Assembly: GCA_037126765.1 (NCBI GenBank)
Contig: JBBCBC010000030.1
Location: forward strand, 5,242,478 to 5,306,477
Source of the DNA: Stenogyne calaminthoides
Lineage: Eukaryota > Streptophyta > Magnoliopsida > Lamiales > Lamiaceae
Length of the DNA stretch: 64,000 nucleotides
Direction of reading: 5' to 3'
Shown piece after piece: positions 1 through 9,995 of the stretch. The stretch's first letter is position 1; every line of letters starts with the position of its first letter. A program made the translations under genes and the position numbers. The notes below the pieces were generated by a model, which had not been told where the DNA came from, did no database searches, and saw nothing but the letters and a program-made list of their open reading frames with translations.

Positions 1-154
1 CAGTTTTTTCATATTCAAATTAAGGCCCCAAACGATCTTAAAATTGGGTCTAGCTTTGAAAATTTTTCCTCTATGATGACCGATGATGATAGGATCAAAA
101 CAGACTCCACATAACAGACTCCCCACAATTCATCAATTAATTATATAAAAAATT

Positions 155-405
155 GTCGGATTTAGGACCTTTTTTGCAGAAGGTCCAAACATTTTGAAAA
201 ATTTTCAATTAAGTTCCATAACTTATCAATTGGTCAATTTTGGCTCTATTTTCAACGGAAAATAAGAAACACTGTCATATGGTCTCACACTTAATTTATG
301 GTGAAAATAGGACCAAAATCGAACTAATTTGTAAGTTATTGGACTAATTAAATTGAAAACTCCCAATTCTTTTATGATCTTTTGCTAAAAAAATCCAAAA
401 TTATG
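155..405. repeat. Imperfect palindromic (foldback/MITE-like) element
   Basis: The left arm (about 160-230, holding ATTTTCAATTAAGTTCC) pairs with the right arm (about 340-400, the complement of GGACTAATTAAATTGAAAA). The inner segments CAATTTTGGCTCTATTTTC and GAAAATAGGACCAAAATCG also pair. No coding capacity and no clear target-site duplication were seen. It looks like a non-autonomous DNA element of the same style as those at 506-881 and 1405-1717. Confidence 0.5.
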
Positions 406-505
406 AGACAAAATTAAATTTCAACTCGCCTATCAACACTCCTTAACGAAACAAGTAATCCTGACAAAACAATAGTACAACTTAAACACACACAAAAAAA
501 TGTGA

Positions 506-881
506 GAAAATATCATTTTAGTCCTGTAACTTTGGACGATTTTATTTTTAGTCCTAGATATGTCAATTTTAGTCATTTTTGGTCGGAAACTTTAAAAACT
601 CGATGGAATCTCATCTGGAATAAGCATGTATGCACCTCCGTGACACTTCAAAATTGAGATTTTATATCTTTCCACGACCTATACAAGTTTAATGTCATGT
701 AACAAAAAAAATCAATTTTGAAGTGTCACGTGAGGTGCACATGTTTATTCCGGCGGCATTCCAGCGAAATTTCAATATTCCAACAAAAAAGGACTGAAAT
801 TCAGGACTAAAATTGAAAAGATAAAAAGTTACAGGACTAAAAATGAAATTCCGAAGTTACAAAACTAAAAATGATATTTTC
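506..881. mobile_element. Long-TIR MITE, palindromic over most of its length
   Basis: It starts GAAAATATCATTTTAGTCCT and ends with a close inverted copy (ACTAAAAATGATATTTTC). The arms continue inward: GGAATAAGCATG near 627 and CATGTTTATTCC near 740, with TGACACTTCAAAATTGA and its complement between them, so nearly the whole element can fold back. The TTTTAGTCCTGTAACTTT phrase is shared with the elements at 1405 and 25979. No reading frame was recognised and the target duplication is not clear. Confidence 0.7.
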
Positions 882-984
882 TTCATGCAATGTAAAATGC
901 TTACCTCGATGAAACTGTTTTACACAAGACTTTTTTAAATCCAGAGACGACATAACGCATGTTATATAAACTGGACAGGTAGAA

Positions 985-1405
985 ATGTCAGCAATGTGGC
1001 TAATACCACAGCACTGCCTGTCCGGAGCTAGGCGAGGCGTTCAACGCGATCGGCCGTCGAGCTCTACTACTCCCAGTTCCCCAAGAGCATGAGCAGCATC
1101 GCCGTCGCCCTCTTCACCCTCGAATGGCCGTTGCCAACCTCGTTGGGAGCGCGATTGTCAGCATTGTCGACGCCGCTTCCAAAAATGATAACGAAAAAGA
1201 CAGTTGGGTTTCCAACAACTTGAACAGGGGGCATTACGACTACTATTACTGGATTTTGTGCTTTCTTTGCCTCCTCAATTTCGTATACTTTTTATTCTGC
1301 AGCAGGAGCTATAAATGCTGTGATGAAGCCTGGGTTTGGGATGATGAAGTGGAGGATTTCAAATCTAAAGAGGATGAATCGATTTCCATGTATTTATCTG
1401 CTTAG
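985..1405 (+). pseudogene. NRT1/PTR family (NPF) transporter, broken 3' exon fragment
   Basis: Only the C-terminal part of a proton-coupled nitrate/peptide transporter (MFS/POT fold, plasma or vacuolar membrane) remains. Frame 985-1029 gives MSAMWLIPQHCLSG, 1031-1052 gives GEAFNAIG, 1053-1121 gives AVELYYSQFPKSMSSIAVAL, and from 1124 an open frame runs to the TAG at 1403-1405 through MAVANLVGSAIVS and a last membrane helix (YYWILCFLCLLNFVYFLF). These are the classic NPF C-terminal motifs, but three frame changes lie within 140 bp and the 5' exons are absent from the window. The acidic tail (DDEVEDF) fits NPF1/2-type carriers. A MITE begins right at the stop codon. It is either a relic or an indel-damaged end of a gene lying to the left. 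Confidence 0.75.
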
Positions 1406-1717
1406 GGAAAATGATTTTTTTAGATCTGTAACTTTGTCAATTTTTTTTTTTAGTCATGTTGACTTTTTAAATTTTTGACTTTAGTTATGTAACTTACGCG
1501 ATTTTGAATTTTTTGTCCTGTTGACTTTTAAATTTTGATTTTCGTCCTATAATTTACATGAATAAAAACCAAAGCGGGACGAAAATCAAAATTTAAAAGT
1601 CAAAAGGATCAAAAAGTTGAAAGTGTATAAATTACAGGACGAAAAACAAAATGTAATAGTCAATAGGACCAAAACCAAAAAGTGGCAAAGTTATAGGACA
1701 AAAAAAATATTTTTCCC
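1405..1717. mobile_element. Long-TIR MITE abutting the NPF fragment
   Basis: The left end GGGAAAATGATTTTTTTAGA and the right end, read as complement (GGGAAAAATATTTTTTTTGT), form a TIR that continues with GTAACTTTGTCA / ATAACTTTGCCA. Inner arms also pair (GACTTTTAAATTTTGATTTT near 1523 with AAAATCAAAATTTAAAAGTC near 1580). No coding capacity and no exact target duplication. The first G of the element is also the last base of the NPF stop codon. Confidence 0.7.
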
Positions 1718-2460
1718 AAGATATTAAATGTGTAAAAGCTAATAAGTTATTTGTGTTGAGTTAAACTTAGGTTTCAGGTGGTAATTATTGATATGTGTAG
1801 GATTTTTTTTGAAAAAGATTATGTATCTGCATGATTTTTTATAGTTGTTTGTTTTGCCAAATTAAAGCCCTTTTTGAATTATTGATGAGGGTTGAGATTT
1901 TGATCGGAGCATGTGGATTTGAAATATACAGTTTTGAGTTTTGACATGGATGTCATTTGAGTTTCTTGGGTTCAATTTTTTGTGCAGTGACGGATATTGT
2001 AGATAGAGATGTTATTCGAGCAAGTACTAGAAGTTCGAGCTCGACTCTAGCAATTAGGAGCCGAGGTCGAGTTGTCTCGATAACGTTCACGGGTTACAAA
2101 TATAGTTAAACTAGACTCATTAACGATACTAGCGGGCCTAATGAGTAAAAAGCCGACCCTGGTGAGCCTAATGAAAATTAAAGAAAATTATTAACTATCG
2201 AGCCTAATGAAGCTTTAGACTAGTTAGTAATTCAATATTTCCTGAGCTCGACTCATTTATCCATATAAACGAGCCGAGTTCGACCCTTAACGAGTCGAGC
2301 TTTCAGCTGCTCGTTTTATTTAACAGCTCTATTAGATGCTTTAATATATGCTGACACAAGAGAACTAATATATTGTACTACAGATTGGCAAAATGCAATG
2401 ACTTTTAACTTTATCAGAAATCTATCATTTCTGGCTAATTTTACAGGGCATTTTTATTAA
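1718..2460. other. Intergenic; holds a GAGCTCGA-rich dispersed repeat
   Basis: No gene was seen. Bases about 2020-2335 are relatively rich in GAGCTCGAC / CGAGTCGAGC words. Its right end (complement GTTAAATAAAACGAGCAGCT) recurs in opposite orientation near 24347 (GTTTAAAAAAACGAGCAGCT), so it is an old dispersed repeat. The rest is AT-rich spacer. Confidence 0.45.
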
Positions 2461-3416
2461 AAGATAAAGAACATAACATTAAAATTTCTGGAAACCAATC
2501 AACTCTCTGATTACAGGATTAATAATTCAGCTAAAAATAAACTAAAATTTGGATACACAATCAATCACAAACTTAAGTATTCCATCAAAAAAGAAAATTC
2601 TAGAGAAGAAAGGGGAAAAATATTCACTTGCATGAGAAGACCATTTCTACATGTCCTCACTCTCAATGTCATCTGTAGGGACCTTTCTGTAAATTTTCAA
2701 ACCCCTCATTCTTTGAGGAAGAACGCAACGGCCACCATGCCTTTGCTGCAAAAACACGATCAAAATAAACACGATTATCTGACAACAGATGACAATATCC
2801 AAAGACGTGGAGTAAAAACCCGCATCTTGATTCGTGTAGTAGTACGTTCCCTTAACATCATACGTCGGGTAATTGTGCATCCTGTACTGATTATACGCAT
2901 GGGGAAACAATCGAACGAAGCTCATCCCGAAATAGAACAGTGGAGACAAAGCTTTGGTAGTCGAGCCATTGAAAAGATTCAGAACAATTTGTGGAAGAAG
3001 AAAACCATCAAGAATCAAACCAGCATAACACCTCAAATCATCCCATAGTAAATGTTTATTCCCTATCGAGTTCAATAGTAAAGCAAGCAAGCCACCTGAA
3101 AGGCTACAACGCATACGCTTAGCAAGAAACAAAGCCCGCCCCAGATCTCACCAAGCGCCCGTTTACCAGTCTAAACTAACTGGAGCAGGCGTATTTTGCA
3201 ACAAAAAACATACCATAGTGATCACCCTAACTGTTACTTCATTAGCTTCATTCCTACCACCATTCATAAGTTGTACTCTTTCTGTGTTAAGAGTTTTTTA
3301 CAGACACAGCTTCGTAGTTCAATATCAACGGAATCATATGCCCTGCAGATAGTACTACAAGCATGAGAATCGAGACGAAAGAGGGTACCTCAGGATTCCT
3401 TTTAACATGGAAGATC

Positions 3417-3868
3417 GGGAAAATTGCACTTTTGGTCCCATAAGAATATTCTCATATCAAAATGGTCCCAGTTTAAGCACTTTTGGTCCCAAACTAATAT
3501 TCCATTAATTTTTAACAGATGTAAGTGATTGTGTTCCCACCAAAATAGCGGAATTACTAATATTCTACAAAAAAACACCAAAAATCCTCATCCCCACCTT
3601 GAACCTTAGGAATCGACACCTCCAATATCTAGCGAACTTTATAAAAATCTTATCCAAATCTTCCAAAATCAAAAAAGCGTACAAAAACTTTAAACATATA
3701 TATAGTGGCTTTTGTGTGGTGAAGTTGTTAGATGAACATATTAGGGTTTTTTGTGATGTGCAATTAAAGGTTTGGGACCAAAAGTGCATAAAAAGGACCA
3801 CTTTGAAAAAATGGGACCAAAAGTGCTTTTGAAAAATATTCTTATGGGACCAAAAATGCAATTTACCC
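3417..3868. mobile_element. 452-bp non-autonomous TIR element (Mutator-like) with 9-bp TSD
   Basis: Left end GGGAAAATTGCACTTTTGGT and right end as complement GGGTAAATTGCATTTTTGGT extend to ~34-bp TIRs (both continue CCCATAAGAATATT). It is flanked by the perfect direct repeat TGGAAGATC (3408-3416 and 3869-3877). The paralogous site in copy B (near 10720) has one TGGAAGATC and no insert, so it is a clean presence/absence pair. The 9-bp duplication fits Mutator-like elements. The interior has only short frames with GGGACCAAAA words and no transposase. Confidence 0.93.
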
Positions 3869-4689
3869 TGGAAGATCTGCATCCCCACGAAGATGCACAC
3901 GAAGTGTTGGATATCAAGATCATCGTGATCTCAAACTCCATTCTCCATATCGATCTTTTAGCCTCTTCCACGTAATAAGCAACAGATTGGATGACCATAT
4001 CGTCGAAATAAAGAGGATCTGTTTTTTGCTCGTGTGCTTTTTTATGCTTCCCTTGGTAAGACCACCTCTTTTTTTATTCAACGGAGCGTAGTCAATTTCC
4101 ACGAGAATCTCACAGTCCCTTGAAACAATCGAACTCTGGACCGACTTTCTGCACCCCACCATACAGAGGTGTCCTGTTTCAACATCATACACTCCTTCAG
4201 CTGTGATCTCCACTTGATCTAAAAGATTCAAAGATACACTTGGATTTGGGAACCAGCTCGAGTTAAAATCTTCAAAACGGTAGATTAAAATTGTGTAGCT
4301 CATGTTAATAATGGTAATCTTCTCTGCTTCATAAAACTTTGTCTTTCACTAGCAGAATTTCACCAGCAGAATCTGGTGCTAATGCAACAACCATATTGTA
4401 CCATTGGTGTAAATCATTTCCAACACAAAGAGGCTTCGTATAACCCTGAGCAAATTGATCACCTTTGGAGTTTTTCACAGACATGGCGAATCTCATGTTA
4501 TAGGAATGCTGGACATCTGGATATGTATACCCCTTCTGTTGAAGATGTTAGAACAAATATCAAAGATCAAACAGAAAAATCGGAGATGTAAAATTCTTGA
4601 GGCGTTCAAATTTGTCGTTGTCCTAAAGGATGTACTTGTGTAATCCCCCAGAATACAACAAGACTTCTAGTATTAAACTAGAATAAAGA

Positions 4690-4800
4690 GCAACAATAAT
4701 AAAAAGTTCCATGCACCGGCATTTTGAAATGGTATTAGTTGTTTTACAATAATAAAAGTTATATGCACAGTACTAGTTGTGCACCAGTTATATGATGCAA
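4690..4800. repeat. Dispersed GGTATTAGTTGTTTTA-type repeat in DUF2921-A intron
   Basis: It contains GGTATTAGTTGTTTTAC and, further on, TGCACCAGTTA. Similar tracts occur in the same intron of copy B (about 11860), in a KDSB intron (about 16650-16810) and in the last callose synthase intron (about 46250-46390). It is probably a small non-autonomous element with degenerate ends. Confidence 0.4.
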
Positions 4801-7544
4801 CAGATGCACCCAAGTGGCACTACATTATATATACACTTCGAAATACCAAATTAATTTACCTTCTTCTCAGGCTTCATCAAAGGGCATATCTCTTTTGCAG
4901 TATCCAATTCTGTGTACTCATATCTTCTCTCCGGGAAGATAACATCGCCATTGTCATCAGAAGTAGTGATACCAATCTTTCTAAAGTACCCTGAATCATC
5001 GACCTTTTTTGGAGCTCCATAATTGGCCTACAACTCTTGCTTCATCTCTGATACTCAAGACTGAAAGGTACCTCAAAGACAGCCTCATTGTACAATCACC
5101 TACTGCAGTCCCAAAGTGACTCACTGGATCCAAGATTCGACAGGCAACACCAAACAGTTGATTGCTCTTATCATCCCACAATGCCTCCCCAATCACCGTC
5201 GCATCTATACTCACACTCTGATCGTCATAACTGATATTTCTAAATGTTGCTATAAACCTCATCTTTCTCTCATCATTAGAGCACTCAATTGGACTAAACT
5301 GCAGAAATCGGGGCCCGATGAACTCATCACCACCGTTGCCGAGTGGAGAGCAATGCCGATGCTCCTTGCACCCCGTTTCGTACTCCAACTCCATAAACGT
5401 CGACCTCCATGCCATCACCTCGCAAAACTTGTGTGATCCCAAATTGAGAGATTGATATCTGGGAACACCAAAATCACTTGAAATCACTTTCGAAACCAGC
5501 AAGTAGTTATATCTGGGAAGAGTTGAGAAGCTGAATATCGAGATTGGGTCGAAGTAGCCCGGATCATCAACCAAGCATACACTCTCCAAACTCCCACTTA
5601 CAACACTTGTATATATAGTTTGATTTCTCTCTCTTCCGTATTTCACCTTGAGGACAGCATCATAACTGCCCTCAACCTCCCTCGGAGCAGATCCAACCAT
5701 ATAGAGGTCCCTCGAAATCTCCGACCAGAAACCATCAAACGAAAAGTGCATGACCCCGTGTTGTGTTCTCCTGCTCCATCCATCATGGCTAGAGTTTGTG
5801 TAGACGATGAACGGGAACTGAATGTACAAGGAGGCACTGACCTTGTAGATGTCAAAGGCGAAAGTTTTATAGTAATCTGGTAAGACTTGAAGTGTAAAAT
5901 TCTTTGTCCCGTAGATAATTAGGTGGTCTATTTTCGTGGCTAGAAAGTGGTCTCCACCTGTAAAAAAAGTTGTAGTGAGTTCAGGCACAGAGATGTGGTG
6001 AGTGGGAATAGTTTTTGTGGATTCAGGGACTATTGAAGAACAATGTTTAGCATATGACACAAGTGTTGATGATGAAAAGGCGGAATGTGTGCAAATTATG
6101 CAAGTAGAAAGAAAGAAGAAGATATAAGTCCATGAACAAGGCATTGCCGCAAAGCTCAAAATTTACAGAAGTTGACGACTTTCCATTGTTATGAAGAAGA
6201 TAGGCGTAAATCGTAATGATTTTGAATAAGGAGCTCACCAAATGCCATGTTACTTTCTGGGTGTATCAATACAATATTATGAAATTATATCAACAAGTGG
6301 TACTTACATGATTATAATACTCATAAGACTGGTTTCTTGATTGTTGTTATGAATAATGTCAAATGTGTGTTGCGACTTTCATCGAGCACCTGGTGGGCAT
6401 TGCTGTCTACGAGTAATAACAAGATGGATGTCCCTCTAAAAAAGAAGGAATCTTTGCAAGTATCAAATTGATGAATGCATCTCCTACTTTTATCCAATAT
6501 AATTGTGGTGGATTCAGGGACTATTTTCTGATTGTGATTTGTGAGAGCATGGACAATTTGCACGTAAATAAGCACTATTTCTTATAGTAAACGTCTAAGG
6601 CTATTGATTTTAGTGGACTGTTTGCAAAGAAAAGAAAAAAAAAAGGTTTGCTTGCAATTACAACTTCAAAGATAGAAATACTTTTATTTAAAAAAAATTG
6701 AATCACATATACTTCTAAAAAAATACGTTTACACAATTTTGATGGGATTGCAAACATAAATGCTTCTAGAGCATTTTAAAGTTTTAAAACATACACTTAT
6801 TTACCATGAATTTTGGAGTTTTGGAGTGTTTGCTAATAAACTAATTTAAACACTTAAAAACCAGCTTTCTTAAAAACAATCCTCCTCATGCTTCTATTAT
6901 TAGATTAAAAGCCCCGCTTTAGTTTATGAGATTGATTGAGATAGACTAAATTATGATTTTAATCCAAACTAATTTACTGCTTGATTTGCATGATGAGGCT
7001 ATGATATACTTTAAGTCAGGGTAAAAAATGTATCAAATCTGCGTGGAATGATATGTCAATTCCATGAAAGTGGGATAGAAATATCACAAATGCAATATTA
7101 AAAGCAAACGTTTTTATTGTTTAAATATATTCATAAGAATAAAGTGTGTTGTTTCAATTCAATCTAAAAGGTGTTTATGGCGTTTCACAGATGTCTATCT
7201 AATCACACAATCTAATCCTACAATCCAAACATATATCTTGATTCAACAAATCTAGTCAAATCAATTCAATCTTATTCAATCACACTCAATCCTATCACAC
7301 CTAATCAATCCATTCGATAAACCAATCGCCCCCTAAGAGTTTATTTGACACACCTTGTAAGCTTTTAAAAGCGACTTATAAGTTGTTAAAGAACTTATCG
7401 TTTCTTAATTTTGTCTTGTATAATAAGATATACATCTTATGAGTTCATAAAATAAGTTTTTTAGAGTCTATAACCTCCAAAAAGATAAGTTATTTTACAA
7501 AAATTGTATTCCTCACGTCTCACAAGACTTTGCATGCTTACCTT

Positions 7545-7700
7545 TTTTATTTAGTGTTTAAGCGAATAAGTTGTTTATTAATATTTGAAATAATAAAGTG
7601 ACTTTTTAAGGTGGGGTATGATAGCTTACCCTCCTCTATCATTTCAAATACTAATAAAAAAAATTCTCGCTAAAATCTGAACCAAACAAAGAATCGCAAA
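7545..7700. repeat. Inverted-repeat element, family I (copy 1 of 3)
   Basis: The left arm has GTTGTTTATTAATATTTGAA and the right arm ATCATTTCAAATACTAATAA, which are complementary. The element ends with TTCTCGCTAAAA. The same layout (TTTATTAGTATTTCAAATGA ... TCATTTCAAATACTAATAAA ... CGCT) is seen at 14590-14800 and 20260-20460. Confidence 0.55.
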
Positions 7701-7976
7701 AAAGTCTTGTGGATCGGCGAGTATAAGTTTTACCCCATCCCAACCCGGCCCGATCCAAACCAGGCCCGAACTAGACCCAACCCGAACCCGGCCCAGTCTA
7801 GGCCGATTTCAGACTGAATGTAGCCCGAACATCTCAATATAAAAAAATAACAAATAATTATTTTATATTTTATTAAAATTAAAAAAAAAAGTAAAGAACT
7901 TATAAGATTTATTAATCAAACAATTTAACAACTTATAAGCTACTTGAAAATTATATTTTATAAGCTCTTAAAACAA

Positions 7977-8177
7977 TACTCCTCCGTGTCGATGATTGCA
8001 ACACCTAATTTGGACCGCAAACCAAGGAAAGTGGGATAAAGTGGGTTTGAGTGGAATAAAATAAGGGTGTTGTGAGTGTATTAATATTATATTTGTTTTC
8101 ATTTTGAAAGTGTTACAGTAATGTTGGGACGTCCAAATAAGGCAAGTGTTGCAGTAATGTTGGGACGGAGGGAGTAT
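7977..8177. mobile_element. Stowaway-like MITE
   Basis: Ends ACTCCTCCGTGTCGATGATT and, as complement, ATACTCCCTCCGTCCCAACA match the CTCCCTCCGTCCC terminal signature of plant Stowaway elements. It is about 200 bp long with no coding capacity. The internal words GGACGTCCAAATAAGGCAAG and TGTTGCAGTAATGTTGGGAC are repeated. Confidence 0.6.
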
Positions 8178-8937
8178 ATAAAATATTAGAGTTTATAAGA
8201 TGATTAAAATAAGCTTAGTCAAACATTTTATAAAATTGCTTCTCATTATTAGGGGTATTATATAAGAGCTTTAACCTAATTATTTAATCATTTTTTGTCT
8301 TGAAAAATATGATTTGGGTGTTTTTGAATTGTATGCTTCTGTTTAAATTAATCAACTAAAACTTAAAATCGATAAGTTGATAATGGTGTGTTTTTAGGTA
8401 ATTCTGATTTTGTCCTAATATTTCTTTTACCAAACACTCAGCTTTCTATTGCATTTTGCAATCACTAAGCTAACTTTTACCAATTAAGCAATTTTTTTCA
8501 TAATCACTATACATTAATTCACTTTCTCATAAGTGTAATCTTTTGCAAAGATCCCCATTAATAAACATTGCTAAATTTTGCCCTCATAATTTTAATAATA
8601 TTGTAACTTTATCATTATTATCCATAGTTTTAATAATATATTTTTATAAAGTTATAAAAAATGATTTATTTTGGAAACTCTAACTTTAAAAAAATTGATT
8701 AAAATTAATTTTCTTTAAAATACTACACACTCTCAATTTCACTACTAAATTCAATTTTAACCATTTTAAGAAGTACTATTGTTTGCAAACACACTTTTAT
8801 TATGGGAGGCATACTGTTAATTTTTTTTAATGTTTATTTTTATTTGCTTATAGCAAAGCGAACAAATTTTCTTTTTTTATATTTGGTTCTGTTTGTTTAT
8901 AGCAAAAGAACACTAAGGCTCGATTGGTAGTCTTTTA

Positions 8938-9312
8938 AAAAAGGCAAAATAATTAAATTTAGCACATACTTTTGATTTCTCAACGATTTTAGCATATATT
9001 TTTTCTCTCTCCAAATATAGCACATATTTTTATTTAATACTAAAAAACATCCTGAGTCACCAATTCCGACAAATTTCATCTGATGCGATCGCCATAATTT
9101 TAGGTGGTTATATTTTTTATTTTAATATTTACACGTCAACAAGATAAGTGAACTCCGATGACCACATCAGTCGGACCTTGCCGAAAATGGTGACTCATGA
9201 TATTTTTAAGTATTAAGTGAAAGTATATGCTATATTTGGAGAGAGAAAAAAATATGTACTAAAATTGATAAAAACTAGAAGTATGTGATTATTTGGTCTT
9301 TCAAAAAAGAGG
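8938..9312. mobile_element. Foldback MITE, ~375 bp with long arms
   Basis: The left arm has TAGCATATATTTTTTCTCTC, then TCCAAATATAGCACATAT, then CATCCTGAGTCACC. The right arm read as complement has TAGTACATATTTTTTTCTCT, then CTCCAAATATAGCATATACT, then ATCATGAGTCACC. Arms of ~140 bp thus pair across most of the element. No frame was recognised. Confidence 0.7.
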
Positions 9313-9881
9313 ATATTGTAATGTGTGTGACTATTTTAGTACGGAGAAATGTTATTAAGTTGTTTGTTATGAATTATTAAAAAAGGTGTTTTAAGTATTA
9401 TAAGCTGATTGGTAGAATTATATATGCTGATTGGTATACTTTACAAAATATAGAGAATTAAAATGATATATTATATTCGTGAATGGGGAGAAAAAATTAC
9501 TGAGAAGGGTTAAAATATAACAAAAATCGACACTACAGAAGCCTTGTTGTGCTCGAATAAGAGGGGGGAGGAGTTACTAATTTTGCAAAGGGGAACAGAG
9601 AATTGGGATTAATTAGCGAGTGGTCAACTGACAATTTGCGGGTCAACACAGTATTAATTTATTATTTTTATCGAGTATTTTTTTTTTAAAGATAAAGAAT
9701 ATAATATTAAAATTTCTGGAAACCAATCAACTTTCTGATTACAAGATTAATAATTCAGCTAAAAGTTAAACTAAAATTTGGATACACAATCAATCACAAA
9801 CTTAAATATTCATCAAAAGAGAGAATTTTTAGAAAAAAGGGGGGAAAAATTCCATTTGCATGAGAAGACCATTTCTACGGG

Positions 9882-9995
9882 TATGTTTGCAATTTATACA
9901 AAGTAGGTAGAGATGTTTTTTTTTTTAAGCTATCCAAGACTTTATTCAAATTTTAAGTGTCTTTTCTTATTATTAAATGTTTTAAAACATGCACG
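9882..9995. mobile_element. Short insertion at the 3' end of DUF2921 copy B
   Basis: Copy A reads TTTCTACATGTCCTCACTC through its stop codon. Copy B has about 110 extra bases between TTTCTAC and GTCCTCCACTCTC. The insert begins GGGTATGTTTGCAA and ends TTTTAAAACATGCAC, weakly inverted ends (GTATGTTT / AAACATGC). It replaces the last two or three codons of the gene. Its class is unknown. Confidence 0.5.

Larger units (their letters stand above)
2647..6144 (-). pseudogene. DUF2921 membrane protein, copy A, disrupted by a TIR element
   Basis: This is a plant DUF2921-family protein: a long N-terminal extracytoplasmic domain followed by a C-terminal multi-spanning region; the biochemical role is unknown. 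Exon 1 (6144-4860) starts at ATG 6144 (MPCSWTYIFFFLSTC, a signal peptide); an upstream in-frame TTG at 6159 is not a plausible plant start. Visible motifs are SFDGFWSEISRDLYMVGSA, YTSVVSGSLESV, GYFDPISIFSF, LFGVACRILDPVSHFG and CTMRLSLRY. The frame slips near 5010 at an AAAAAAGG run before VDDSGYFRKIGITTSDD. The exon ends at donor AAG|GTAAAT. Exon 2 (from about 4540) carries KVEITAEGVYDVETGHLCMVGCRK-like text (near 4210) and is cut by the element at 3417-3868. The last frame (3132-2647) holds LILDGFLLPQIVLN, RLFPHAYNQYRM and the final membrane helices. The gene therefore looks non-functional, though the indels may partly be sequence error. Its C-terminal membrane module resembles, as far as I recall, that of FLY1/Tul1-type proteins. 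Confidence 0.85.
2461..6405. repeat. Segmental duplication, left unit (DUF2921 copy A and flanks)
   Basis: This block matches 9690-13570 through the 3' flank (ATTAAAATTTCTGGAAACCA at about 2479 and 9707), the whole gene and its 5' flank (TTACATGATTATAATACTCA at 6305 and about 13467; TCGAGCACCTGGT at 6379 and about 13551). The two units lie head to tail, offset by about 7.2 kb. Each has taken its own later insertions. Confidence 0.85.
6406..9689. other. Intergenic between DUF2921 copies A and B
   Basis: There is no supported gene. The region is AT-rich and made mostly of small inverted-repeat elements (listed separately at 7545, 7977 and 8938). A GGCCCGAACC-rich patch lies at 7738-7830. At about 6500-6520 an 18-bp word (AATAGTCCCTGAATCCAC on the minus strand) is identical to part of DUF2921 exon 1 and may be a relic of another copy. 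Confidence 0.5.

Noticed and set aside
6145..6159. Longer N-terminus of DUF2921-A beginning MSFAA
   Set aside because: It would start at TTG; the first ATG (6144) gives a normal signal peptide shared by all copies.
6321..6575. Minus-strand frame with IVPESTT as a fifth DUF2921 copy
   Set aside because: Only an 18-bp identity is visible; too short to call, noted as a possible relic.
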